Source: Clostridium sp. AM49-4BH
Lineage (GTDB): Bacteria > Bacillota > Clostridia > Lachnospirales > Lachnospiraceae
Direction of reading: 5' to 3'
Length of the DNA stretch: 64,000 bases
Assembly (NCBI RefSeq): GCF_003478335.1
Contig: NZ_QUFB01000001.1
Location: 62,001 to 126,000, forward strand
Made by a program: the position numbers and the translations under genes. Shown here piece by piece: positions 55,296-63,903 of this stretch. The notes below the pieces were generated by a model, which searched no databases, was not told where the DNA came from, and saw only the letters and a list, made by a program, of their open reading frames with translations. Each line of letters opens with the position of its first letter. The stretch's first letter is position 1.

Positions 55296-55982
55296 CTATC
55301 GTTGGAAATAATAGCCAACACCCCATTTGGTATGGATATATTTTGGTGCACTTGGGGTTGTTTCAATTTTTTCTCGAAGTCTTCGAATATGTACATCGAC
55401 GGTTCTGACATCACCCGGATAATCATATCCCCAAACGGTATTGAGAAGTTCTTCACGACTATATACTTTATTAGGGTGAAGCATTAAAAGTTCCAACAGG
55501 TCGAATTCCTTTGCCGTCAGATTCACTTCTTTGTCATCAATGTAACCTCTACGGCTGTCCAGATCAATGCGAAGTGATTCAAATGAAAGTACCTTTTCAG
55601 GCTCTTTGGCTGTTTTGGAACTGCTTCGGCGAATAATAGCACGGATCCTTGCCTTTACTTCCAAAATGTTAAAAGGCTTCGTAATATAGTCATCCGCACC
55701 ATACTCCAGCCCCAGGATCTTATCCATATCTTCACCTTTAGCAGTCAGCATAATGATAGGAACATCCGAAGATTCACGAATCTGCTGGCACACTTCAAAA
55801 CCTGTAAGTTTTGGCAGCATCACATCTAATAATATGACATCATATTGATTGGAGGATGCAAGTGAAAGAGCTTCCTCACCATCATAAGCACAATCAACTT
55901 CCATGCCGTCCTGTTCCAAGCTAAAACGAATTCCCTTAACAATTAACTTTTCATCATCTACAACCAATACTTTCTTTGCCAT
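55296..55982 (-). CDS. walR: OmpR-family response regulator WalR-like
   Basis: 228 residues: a receiver domain with D9, D10, phospho-acceptor D53 (ILLDVMLPKLTGFEVC) and K in MLTAKGED; a winged-helix domain ending EKIETTPSAPKYIHTKWGVGYYF. ATG 55982 has GAGGG 6 bases upstream; an in-frame start at 56009 precedes that site. WalR is preferred over other OmpR members because of the PKYIHTxWGVGYYF end and the kinase partner, but PhoP-type relatives cannot be excluded. Confidence 0.88.
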   Translation of the reverse strand: MAKKVLVVDDEKLIVKGIRFSLEQDGMEVDCAYDGEEALSLASSNQYDVILLDVMLPKLTGFEVCQQIRESSDVPIIMLTAKGEDMDKILGLEYGADDYITKPFNILEVKARIRAIIRRSSSKTAKEPEKVLSFESLRIDLDSRRGYIDDKEVNLTAKEFDLLELLMLHPNKVYSREELLNTVWGYDYPGDVRTVDVHIRRLREKIETTPSAPKYIHTKWGVGYYFQR

Positions 55983-56026
55983 ATTTCCCTCACTTTCGAC
56001 GTTAAACATAAACGTCTCTCTTTATT

Positions 56027-56641
56027 TCAAATAGTTATTTTGTTTTTGATCTTATCGAAGACACCATTTTTGATCCCGGATATATTCATAATATCCTCGA
56101 TCTTTTGGAAACTGCCATGCTCCGTGCGATAGGCAACGATAGCGTTTGCCTTGGATTCCCCAATTCCAGGCAACGATAACAATTGCTCTTTCGTAGCTTT
56201 GTTGAGACTGATCTTGTCCGACGAAGTGGCAGATGCAGTCTGTGCATCGGATTCTGCGCGTGGTTGATCCTTTGCTGTCTTTGATCGGCGCGGAATCTCT
56301 ATCTGCTCTCCATCCTGAACGAAACGAGCCTGATTGACGGCATTGGTGTCTGCTTTTTTGGTTAATCCTCCTGCAGATGCAATAACATCGCAGATGCGGA
56401 CAGACTCACTAAAACGATATACGCCTGGGTGCTTCACGGCACCACAAATGAAAACGGCAATCTCAGACGAATCCGTATTCACAGGCTTAGATGTATCACC
56501 AGCCGGAGCGCTGCTTTCTGATACGGATGCCTGAAAATTTGATTCTTTCGTAACCGGATCTTGCCCTTTTGTATACCAAAAACCTGCGCCCAATAGTATG
56601 GCACCACAAATAATCCAAATGATCCATTTTTGTTGTTTCAT
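56027..56641 (-). CDS. comEA: ComEA-like helix-hairpin-helix DNA receptor
   Basis: 204 residues: an N-terminal anchor helix (about 7-24), a Ser/Thr-rich linker, an SLBB-like domain (VFICGAVKHPGVYRFSESVRICDVIASAGG), and a C-terminal helix-hairpin-helix pair (ISLNKATKEQLLSLPGIGESKANAIVAYR, FQKIEDIMNISGIKNGVFDKIK). It binds DNA outside the membrane and hands it to the ComEC channel encoded at the other end of the cluster. GGAGG precedes the ATG. Confidence 0.92.
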   Translation of the reverse strand: MKQQKWIIWIICGAILLGAGFWYTKGQDPVTKESNFQASVSESSAPAGDTSKPVNTDSSEIAVFICGAVKHPGVYRFSESVRICDVIASAGGLTKKADTNAVNQARFVQDGEQIEIPRRSKTAKDQPRAESDAQTASATSSDKISLNKATKEQLLSLPGIGESKANAIVAYRTEHGSFQKIEDIMNISGIKNGVFDKIKNKITI

Positions 56642-56747
56642 AACATTACCTCCTGCGAATTAGCGGGCAGGAATGTCTGATAAATATCGAAAATACGTAA
56701 AGTATACATATTTACGGATAGAATGTATGTCTTTCGAACCTTCCTCT

Positions 56748-56776
56748 ATTCTAACGAATCTTTTTCATAATTACAA
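56748..56776 (-). promoter_or_regulatory. Sigma-A promoter for the comEA-walRK-comEC cluster
   Basis: Minus strand: TTGTAA (56776-56771), 17-base spacer, TAGAAT (56753-56748). It leaves a leader of about 100 bases before comEA. Confidence 0.6.
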
Positions 56777-56817
56777 GTATAAGAATCTACAAAAATTCTT
56801 ACATATTTCTTACTATT

Positions 56818-56850
56818 TTTGACAGACAACGAGCGGATGCGTCTGTCAAA
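56818..56850. repeat. 10-bp inverted repeat containing TTGACA on both strands
   Basis: TTTGACAGAC (56818-56827) and GTCTGTCAAA (56841-56850), 13-base loop, 30 bases after the ydcZ stop. Not followed by T on the minus strand, so not a clear terminator. Confidence 0.45.
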
Positions 56851-56879
56851 GGTATGGTTGTTTATTGTAGGCCATCTGC

Positions 56880-57329
56880 TCATTTTCCAAACAGTTCATC
56901 CCACTTAAAAAGCATGATACCGCCGATCATTACAGCAATGCCAAACAGTCTTGTCCATGCAAATCCTGCTTTTGTGGTGCCAAATAGGCCAAACAATGAG
57001 ATGATATATGATACGATCAATTGTGCAGAGACAATAAACATCGTAGCCTTCGCAGGTCCCAGCTGATTGATCGCAACAATGACGGTATATGTGATAAATG
57101 CACCAATAACACCGCCAAGAAGCATATACCATGGTTTTACCTGTACAATGCCTGAGATAGAACCTTCTTTACCAGTCACAAACCAGGCTGCCACACATAT
57201 GACAAAAGCAGTGAGCTGAACAAAACCTGCAGCTACCCATACACCGGCCTGTTTGGTCACTTCTGCATTAAAAACCCCTTGTATACTCATTAACATACCG
57301 GATAATAGACCTATCAACATTCCTAACAT
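56880..57329 (-). CDS. YdcZ-family (DUF606) DMT transporter
   Basis: 149 residues, five hydrophobic helices, in the DMT_YdcZ family: GLLSGMLMSIQGVFNAEVTKQAG at the start, PWYMLLGGVIGAFITYTVIVAI and QLIVSYIISLFGLFG later. Such half-size transporters often work as homo- or hetero-dimers; substrate unknown. ATG 57329 follows AAGGAGA. It stands between comEA and argD on the same strand. Confidence 0.85.
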   Translation of the reverse strand: MLGMLIGLLSGMLMSIQGVFNAEVTKQAGVWVAAGFVQLTAFVICVAAWFVTGKEGSISGIVQVKPWYMLLGGVIGAFITYTVIVAINQLGPAKATMFIVSAQLIVSYIISLFGLFGTTKAGFAWTRLFGIAVMIGGIMLFKWDELFGK

Positions 57330-57361
57330 AGAAATTCTCCTTTCTTCTACCAAAGCAACGA

Positions 57362-57387
57362 GAGCCGGACGAAATTCTGCCCGACTC
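57362..57387 (-). terminator. Weak hairpin after argD
   Basis: Minus-strand GAGTCGG pairs with CCGGCTC (one G-T) around a 12-base loop, followed by TCGTTGCTTTGG. It may end the argCBD transcript. Confidence 0.3.
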
Positions 57388-57431
57388 TTCGTGAGAGTTC
57401 TATATTAAGTTGTTTCCCAATTTGCGGTGCT

Positions 57432-58607
57432 CTATTCGGATAAAACGTCATCTAATACGTTGATCATTTTATCAATATGCTCTTTTTCGACAATAAGTGG
57501 CGGCACAAAACGTATAATATTTGTACCTGCACTGATCAGAACAACGCCTGCTTGCAAGGCTTTTGCAACTACGTCTCCAGCCGGGATCGTAAGTTCCATC
57601 CCCTGCATCAGACCAAGGCCACGCACCTCTTTGACTTTATCCGGATGTGCTTCTGCCAAGGCTTCTAACTTTTCTGTCAGATATGGTGCGATCTCATTAA
57701 CATGATCCAAAATGTGCAATTTATCATATTGATGAAATACTTCGCAAATGGCAGCAGTTGCGAGCGGATTACCGCCATAAGTAGTACCGTGATCCCCCGG
57801 TACCATCGCAACGGCATATTTTTCTGTGGCAGCGAAGGCTCCAACCGGAACACCACAACCTAATGCTTTGGCTGTAGTCAAAATATCCGGTGTCACACCA
57901 TAATGCTGATAGGTGTACATTTTGCCGGTACGCCCCATACCACACTGGATCTCATCAAAGATCAATGCGATATCTTTTTCATCGCAGAGTGTACGCAGGC
58001 CTTTGATAAACTCTGGTGTTGCAGGATGGATTCCTCCCTCACCCTGCAAGGTCTCTAACAGGATTGCACAGGTCTCATCGGTTACCAGTGCCTTAACGCT
58101 TTCCAGATCATTGTAAGTTGCAAAAGAAACGCCACCGATCAACGGCTCAAACGCTTCTCTGTAATGTTTGGTTCCGGTTACAGACAAAGCACCCATCGTG
58201 CGGCCATGAAAAGAATGATCCATCGCGATCACTTCACCTTTGCTCTGTGGATTTTTATTAAAAGCATACTTTCTCGCCAGCTTAATTGCACCCTCGATCG
58301 CCTCTGCTCCACTGTTTGTAAAAAATACCCTGTCCATACCAGAAACATTGCATATTAGTTCTGCTGCTTTGATCGCAGGTTTTGTGTAATAAAGATTGGA
58401 AATATGGATCAGATCATCGATCTGGTCTTTTAATGCCTGCTTAAATTCTTCGTTACTGTATCCTAGTGCTGATACAGCAATACCGGCACCCATATCCAGG
58501 TATTTCTTCCCTTGGTCGTCATACAAATACATACCTTCACCTTTGGTGAATACAACACTTCTATTGTAAGTATGAATAAAATGTTTGTCTGCTTCCTGTA
58601 TTGTCAT
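57432..58607 (-). CDS. argD: Acetylornithine aminotransferase
   Basis: Class III PLP aminotransferase of arginine synthesis, 391 residues. YNRSVVFTKGEGMYLYDDQGKKYLD, FFTNSGAEAIEGAIKLAR, HGRTMGALSVTG, FDEIQCGMGRTGKMYTYQHYG and the PLP lysine in TTAKALGCGVPVGA. ATG 58607 is 9 bases from GAGG; earlier in-frame ATGs overlap that site. Last gene of argC-argB-argD. Confidence 0.93.
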   Translation of the reverse strand: MTIQEADKHFIHTYNRSVVFTKGEGMYLYDDQGKKYLDMGAGIAVSALGYSNEEFKQALKDQIDDLIHISNLYYTKPAIKAAELICNVSGMDRVFFTNSGAEAIEGAIKLARKYAFNKNPQSKGEVIAMDHSFHGRTMGALSVTGTKHYREAFEPLIGGVSFATYNDLESVKALVTDETCAILLETLQGEGGIHPATPEFIKGLRTLCDEKDIALIFDEIQCGMGRTGKMYTYQHYGVTPDILTTAKALGCGVPVGAFAATEKYAVAMVPGDHGTTYGGNPLATAAICEVFHQYDKLHILDHVNEIAPYLTEKLEALAEAHPDKVKEVRGLGLMQGMELTIPAGDVVAKALQAGVVLISAGTNIIRFVPPLIVEKEHIDKMINVLDDVLSE

Positions 58608-58654
58608 CGTTCTCATCCTCATTTCTATCAAATTAATATTATGTGCCGGCTTTC

Positions 58655-59569
58655 TTAAATCTCATTACTGTATCGTCCACTGTCATCACCAATGATCGCC
58701 GTACCGATACCTCGTTTTGTAAAGAACTCCAAGAGTAAGCAGTGATCTCGTCTTCCATCCAAAATATGCACTCTGCCAACGCCGGAATTTACAGCGTGAA
58801 TACAGTTGTTGACCTTTGGCAGCATACCGCCGCTGATAATGCCGGCTTCTATTAATTTGTTGGCTTCGATCAGATTCAGAACAGACACCAAAGTTGTTGG
58901 ATCATTGGGATTCATGCAGACACCTTCAACATCCGTCAAAAATGCCAGTTTTTCTGCTCGAATACCACCTGCGATCGCACATGCTGCATCATCAGCATTG
59001 ATATTATACGTATTGCCCTCGTCATCCATTCCGATAGGTGCAATGATCGGAATATAATCATTTTCCAAAAGTGTATCGATCACTTCGGTGTTAACATGAT
59101 CAATATCCCCGACAAAACCGATATCTTTTCCGTTTGGCATTTTCTTTTGAACATGAAGCATACCGCCATCTTTTCCACAAAGCCCGATCGCTTTGACACC
59201 CAAATGTTCAACCATGGATACCAGATTTTTGTTAACGCGGTTAAGAACCATCTCAGCAATTTCCATTGTGTCTTTATCCGTCACGCGAAAACCCTCTTCA
59301 AAGCGTGTTTCTTTACCGACTTTACTGATCCATTTGCTAATCTCCTTGCCCCCGCCGTGTACAATGATCGGCTGCATACCGACCAATTTTAACAAGGCGA
59401 CATCTTTGATCACACTCTCTTCCAGATTGTGATCTAACATAGCACTTCCGCCGTATTTAACAACGACTTTTTTTGAGTTGAAGTCTCGAATATACGGTAG
59501 TGCTTCGATCAATGTTTCTGCCTTGACGGTAATGTTATCTAAATATCTTTGCTGCTCTTCGTTACTCAT
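58655..59569 (-). CDS. argB: Acetylglutamate kinase
   Basis: Amino-acid kinase fold, 304 residues: [46 protein letters not shown] and the C-terminal [26 protein letters not shown]. The length and the N-terminal helix before the kinase core fit the arginine-inhibited hexameric type. Between argC and argB, where clostridia often have argJ, there are only 96 bases. Confidence 0.95.
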   Translation of the reverse strand: MSNEEQQRYLDNITVKAETLIEALPYIRDFNSKKVVVKYGGSAMLDHNLEESVIKDVALLKLVGMQPIIVHGGGKEISKWISKVGKETRFEEGFRVTDKDTMEIAEMVLNRVNKNLVSMVEHLGVKAIGLCGKDGGMLHVQKKMPNGKDIGFVGDIDHVNTEVIDTLLENDYIPIIAPIGMDDEGNTYNINADDAACAIAGGIRAEKLAFLTDVEGVCMNPNDPTTLVSVLNLIEANKLIEAGIISGGMLPKVNNCIHAVNSGVGRVHILDGRRDHCLLLEFFTKRGIGTAIIGDDSGRYSNEI

Positions 59570-59665
59570 AGTTTTTTCTATCCTCGCTTTTATGTACTTT
59601 CTTTTTTACTTAATAAGATTAAAGAGTCAAAAGGTCTGAATTTCCCAGATGGGCTATTTTTCTTA

Positions 59666-60706
59666 TTATGGGAACATTGGGACAATCTTCAGCCCGGTAT
59701 TCTCCGGCAGACCAAACATTAAGTTCATATTTTGAATTGCCTGACCAGCTGCCCCCTTGACAACGTTATCAATAGCACCCATCATAATGATCCTTCCGGT
59801 TCTCTCATCAATCTTGAAGTTGACATCTACAAAATTGCTGCCTTCTACCCAACGGGTCTCTGGATAGACATCTTTGTTTAAGACGCGAACAAAATATTCA
59901 TCCTCGTAATACTTATCATATACAGCTTTTACATCCTCATAGGAAAGTTTTTTACGCAAAGTCGCATAAGAGGTTGCTAAGATTCCTCGATTCATCGGCA
60001 CCAGATGTGGGGTAAAGTTAATAAGAACTTCTTCTCCGGAGGCATAGGACAACTGGTCCTCGATCTCCGGTGTGTGACGGTGAGAAGCAACACCATATGG
60101 TTTAATACTCTCATTTACCTCACAGTAAAGATTCGCAACCTTAGCGCCTCTGCCGGCTCCTGAGGTACCGGATTTAGCATCAATGATCACAGTATTCATA
60201 TCGATCAGGCCCTCTTTTGCCATTGGATAGATGGATAATGTGGAACAGGTTGGGAAACAACCCGGATTAGCGATCAGGCGCGCATTTTTTATATCCTCAC
60301 GGTTGACTTCACATAAGCCATAAACAGCCTCTTTAATAAACTGTGGACTCTGATGTTTGATGCCATACCATTTTTCATATTTAGCAACATCTTTAATACG
60401 GAAGTCTGCACTCAGATCAATGATCTTTGTCTTTGATAATATCTCTTCATTTACCAGAGAACCGCATAATCCTTGTGGTGTTGCGGTAAAGATCACATCT
60501 GCCTGTTTCGCTAATTCATCCATATTTTCGCCCATGCATTTGGCGTCAACAAGATTCACCATATTACCAAACACACTGCTGTATTTTTCATCTACATAGG
60601 AGCGTGAACCATACCATACAATCTCTGCATCCGGATGCTGCAACAAAATTCTGACCAATTCCTGTCCGGCGTATCCGGTGGAACCAATAATGCCTACTCG
60701 AATCAT
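59666..60706 (-). CDS. argC: N-acetyl-gamma-glutamyl-phosphate reductase
   Basis: 346 residues: the NADP-binding start IRVGIIGSTGYAGQELVRIL, the catalytic Cys in ANPGCFPTCSTLSI, HRHTPEIEDQLSY and PHLVPMNRGILAT. First gene of argC-argB-argD. An ARG-box palindrome lies 24 bases upstream of the ATG (60730-60745), so ArgR repression is likely. Ribosome site GAGGG within AGAAACGAGG. Confidence 0.95.
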   Translation of the reverse strand: MIRVGIIGSTGYAGQELVRILLQHPDAEIVWYGSRSYVDEKYSSVFGNMVNLVDAKCMGENMDELAKQADVIFTATPQGLCGSLVNEEILSKTKIIDLSADFRIKDVAKYEKWYGIKHQSPQFIKEAVYGLCEVNREDIKNARLIANPGCFPTCSTLSIYPMAKEGLIDMNTVIIDAKSGTSGAGRGAKVANLYCEVNESIKPYGVASHRHTPEIEDQLSYASGEEVLINFTPHLVPMNRGILATSYATLRKKLSYEDVKAVYDKYYEDEYFVRVLNKDVYPETRWVEGSNFVDVNFKIDERTGRIIMMGAIDNVVKGAAGQAIQNMNLMFGLPENTGLKIVPMFP

Positions 60707-60729
60707 AAAATCCCTCGTTTCTGCTAAAA

Positions 60730-60745
60730 TGTATATTTATTCATA
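60730..60745. promoter_or_regulatory. ARG box upstream of argC
   Basis: TGTATATTTATTCATA; on the minus strand TATGAATAAATATACA, close to the ArgR consensus TGAATAAAAATKCA. It sits between the likely argC promoter region and the ATG. Confidence 0.6.
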
Positions 60746-60930
60746 ACAATGGACGTGATGTATCTACAACTTTTAGGCAAAAACGTCCATCAGCTCAATA
60801 TTATACGTCATTTGCTTTTTGATTGCAATAGATATTTATACATTACGTGAATTTTAAAAAAAGATTGATCAGAATACGATTTCTACTTAATAAATCATTC
60901 AAAATAAGATCATTTCACCAGAAAATAGTA

Positions 60931-60966
60931 TTGAATAAATATGCAGAATGATGTATATTTATAAAC
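60931..60966. promoter_or_regulatory. ARG boxes upstream of argG
   Basis: TTGAATAAATATGCAG (60931-60946) matches the ArgR consensus well; TGTATATTTATAAA (about 60953-60966) is a weaker inverted copy next to it. They are 45-80 bases upstream of the argG -35. The rest of the 407-base gap is A/T-rich with nothing else recognised. Confidence 0.6.
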
Positions 60967-61011
60967 AGTCATAACAGTGATACAAAATTACAGTAAAAAA
61001 GGAAAAAGGAT

Positions 61012-61040
61012 TTGCAATCAACTGTAATTGTGTTTATACT
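61012..61040 (+). promoter_or_regulatory. Sigma-A promoter for argG
   Basis: TTGCAA (61012-61017), 17-base spacer, TATACT (61035-61040). Confidence 0.65.
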
Positions 61041-61113
61041 GTTATCTGTATGGCAGATCATGCCATCGCAAAAGAATAATATGCCGTAGTCACGGCGGAA
61101 TGGAGGAAAAAAC

Positions 61114-62340
61114 ATGAAGGAAAAAGTGATTCTTGCCTATTCAGGCGGACTTGACACCACAGCAATCATCCCTTGGTTGAAGGAAAACTATGATTACGAA
61201 GTAATCTGTGTCTGCATTGATGTCGGACAGGAAAGCGAGTTGGATGGTTTGGAGGAGCGTGCAAAATCTTGTGGTGCATCCAAATTATATATTGAGGATG
61301 TTATCGATGAGTTTTGTGATGACTATGTCGTTCCTTGTGTTCAGGCAAATGCTATTTATGAGAACAAATATTTATTAGGTACTTCAATGGCTCGTCCATT
61401 GATCGCTAAGAGATTGGTAGAGATTGCTCGTAAAGAGGGCGCATCTGCGATCTGCCATGGTGCTACCGGTAAAGGTAACGATCAGGTTCGTTTTGAGCTT
61501 GGTATTAAGGCACTCGCCCCTGATCTTCGTATTATCGCTGCTTGGAGAGATCCAAACTGGACAATGGATTCCAGAGAGTCTGAGATCCAGTATTGCCGCG
61601 ATCATGGAATTGATCTTCCATTCTCAGCAGACAACAGCTACAGCCGTGACCGTAACTTATGGCACATCAGCCACGAAGGCTTAGAATTAGAGGATCCTGC
61701 AAATGCACCTAATTATGATCATTTGCTTGTACTTGGCACTACTCCGGAGAAGGCTCCTGATGAAAGCGAAATCGTTACTATGACATTCGAGAAGGGTGTT
61801 CCAAAGTCTGTCAATGGCAAGGAAATGAAAGTATCTGACATCATCCGCACCTTAAATAAATTGGGCGGCAAGCATGGTATCGGTATCGTTGATATTGTAG
61901 AAAATCGTGTTGTCGGAATGAAGTCTCGTGGTGTATATGAGACACCGGGTGGAACAATTCTTATGGAAGCACATCAGCAGCTTGAAGAATTGATCTTAGA
62001 TCGTGATACATATACAGCTAAGAAAGATATGGGCAACAAGTTTGCAGATATTGTTTACGAAGGCAAATGGTTTACGCCACTTCGTGAGGCTGAGCAGGCA
62101 TTCATTGAGTCCACACAGAAATATGTAACAGGTGAAGTAAAGTTCAAACTGTACAAAGGTAATATTATCAAACAGGGAACCACTTCTCCATACTCCATTT
62201 ATGATGAAGATATTGCATCTTTCACAACCGGTGAGCTTTACAACCATAAAGATGCAGAGGGATTCATCAATCTGTTCGGACTGTCTTCTAAGGTTCGTGC
62301 TATGAAGCTTGGTTCTTTCGTAGAATTAAACGACAAATAA
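61114..62340 (+). CDS. argG: Argininosuccinate synthase
   Basis: Joins citrulline and aspartate using ATP, 408 residues. P-loop [23 protein letters not shown], the citrulline/aspartate loop [14 protein letters not shown] and [19 protein letters not shown] precedes the ATG. The usual partner argH is not next to it. Divergent from argCBD with ARG boxes between. Confidence 0.96.
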   Translation: MKEKVILAYSGGLDTTAIIPWLKENYDYEVICVCIDVGQESELDGLEERAKSCGASKLYIEDVIDEFCDDYVVPCVQANAIYENKYLLGTSMARPLIAKRLVEIARKEGASAICHGATGKGNDQVRFELGIKALAPDLRIIAAWRDPNWTMDSRESEIQYCRDHGIDLPFSADNSYSRDRNLWHISHEGLELEDPANAPNYDHLLVLGTTPEKAPDESEIVTMTFEKGVPKSVNGKEMKVSDIIRTLNKLGGKHGIGIVDIVENRVVGMKSRGVYETPGGTILMEAHQQLEELILDRDTYTAKKDMGNKFADIVYEGKWFTPLREAEQAFIESTQKYVTGEVKFKLYKGNIIKQGTTSPYSIYDEDIASFTTGELYNHKDAEGFINLFGLSSKVRAMKLGSFVELNDK

Positions 62341-62373
62341 TTTGTCCTTGTTTTTAACAGTCAACAAAATATA

Positions 62374-62420
62374 AAACAGCTATTATCCGAATTTATGGTA
62401 ATAGCTGTTTTCTTTTATTT
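62374..62420 (+). terminator. Terminator after argG
   Basis: AAACAGCTATTA (62374-62385) pairs perfectly with TAATAGCTGTTT (62399-62410), followed by TCTTTTATTT. Confidence 0.85.
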
Positions 62421-62455
62421 AATAGGCAATTGCTGTTATGTAGTGTGATGCTACC

Positions 62456-62507
62456 AAGAATTGCTTTAGCAATTCTTGCAAAGCAAAGCGCTGGCTTTGC
62501 TTTTTTT
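62456..62507 (+). terminator. Tandem hairpins, the second a strong terminator
   Basis: AAGAATTGC-TTTA-GCAATTCTT (62456-62477), then AAGCAAAGC-GCTG-GCTTTGCTT (62481-62502) running into seven T (to 62507). This is a second terminator for rightward transcription after argG; downstream genes are on the minus strand. Confidence 0.7.
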
Positions 62508-62541
62508 ATCATAATATTGTATTGTACAATAGACTATTTTT

Positions 62542-63124
62542 TTAGTTAGAAGGAAAATGCATTTTCCATTCGTGAACCAATGCACCTAATGGAAGTCCAA
62601 CTACATTTGAATAATCACCATGAATTTCTTTGATATATGCTGCAAAAGCACCTTGAATTCCGTATGCACCGGCTTTATCCATTGGTTCGCCGGTTGCAAT
62701 ATAGTCCGTAATCTCCTGCTTTGTCATTGGATAGACAGTAACATCCGTCCGTACATGAAAGGTATGTGCTCTCTGACTGTTTGTATCAGTGCTTATGATC
62801 GTAACGCCGGTATATACGCTGTGGGTATTTCCCTGAAGTGCATTTAGCATCGCATAGGCCTCTTCTTCGGACGAAGGTTTTCCCAGAATCGTGCCATCCT
62901 GTAATGCAACGACAGTATCTGCACCAAGTATATAACAATCTGAATATTCTGGTTTTGACGCTACATCGCTTGCTTTCGAAAGATAACTCTTCCACCGCTT
63001 CTGAAGGGCTTTGATCCTGCAACGATTCATCGGCATCGCTGGTACGTACTTCAAAGGAAATGCCAATCTGTGATAAAAGTTCCTGACGTCGTGGAGAACC
63101 GGAGGCTAAAATGATTTTTTTCAT
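62542..63124 (-). CDS. maf: Maf-family nucleotide pyrophosphatase, frameshifted
   Basis: Septum-formation-inhibitor/nucleoside triphosphate pyrophosphatase. It starts ATG 63124 (after AAAGGA) with KKIILASGSPRRQELLSQIGISFEV, and reads in frame to AVEELSF. The rest (SKASDVASKPEYSDCYILGADTVVALQDGTILGKP to the end) is in another frame. Removing one A from 62979-62981 (TTT to TT on the coding strand) gives EELSSKASDVA, the normal family sequence, and a protein of 193 residues. Confidence 0.88.
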
Positions 63125-63183
63125 TGTGTCAATCCTTTCCTTGTCTGAGTGTGAGTGCAATCTGAGCTTAACATAATGATCGG

Positions 63184-63903
63184 TCAATGACCGCGGAATA
63201 ATTCCGGATGTCCCTCTAAATGCGCGCTGTCGTTAAAACGGTCCAAAAAGAATCCATGTAATGTTTCATCATAATGGATTGCTGTGATACTGCAGTTTTC
63301 CAATGAAGTACCAAATTGGAGCCGTCGAGCAAAACTGCCGCCAAACAATGCGCAGAGCAACACACGAATAACACCGCCATGACAGACCACAGCGACCTGT
63401 TTAGCATCTGTATGTAAAATTTCATCAAATACCGGAAGGACGCGATCAAGTAACATTGCACCATCTTCCCCACCAGGATAGATCATCTCTTCTACCGGGA
63501 CAAAGAAATCACCGACATATTTGGCAGGGGAATCGATTGTTACCGGTTGTTTACTTTGTCTATTGGAGCGTTTTTGCTCAAATAAATGCTGTTGTTGTTT
63601 ATAATAGTTTGCGTAAAAACTCTTTACCTGCGCATCCGGAATTCCGGTAAGATCGCCGAAATCAATTTCTGCAAGTCCGGATCGAACCTGCAGATGATCC
63701 AATAAAAATTCATTATGCGAAAAGGCAATTTCGGCAGTCTGTTTGGCACGGATCAGATCACTGCAATAGACCGCATCAATGGAATAATTCCGTAGTCTTT
63801 TGCCAAGAAGCTCAGCCTGTTTTATGCCGGCATCTGCCAAAGGTACATTTACATTACAGTCACTGCTATTTTGTCTGCCATGTCGGATCAAATAAAAGAT
63901 CAT
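63184..63903 (-). CDS. Histidine phosphatase family protein
   Basis: 239 residues of the phosphoglycerate-mutase-like superfamily. The catalytic RHG is in IFYLIRHGRQNSSDCNVNVPLADAG, the second Arg/Glu set in VYCSDLIRAKQTAEIAF and EIDFGDLTG, and the second His in VAVVCHGGVIRVLL. Substrate unknown (alpha-ribazole phosphatase or a sugar phosphatase are possible). ATG 63903 follows AAGGAAGAG and overlaps the upstream stop by four bases. Confidence 0.85.
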   Translation of the reverse strand: MIFYLIRHGRQNSSDCNVNVPLADAGIKQAELLGKRLRNYSIDAVYCSDLIRAKQTAEIAFSHNEFLLDHLQVRSGLAEIDFGDLTGIPDAQVKSFYANYYKQQQHLFEQKRSNRQSKQPVTIDSPAKYVGDFFVPVEEMIYPGGEDGAMLLDRVLPVFDEILHTDAKQVAVVCHGGVIRVLLCALFGGSFARRLQFGTSLENCSITAIHYDETLHGFFLDRFNDSAHLEGHPELFRGH

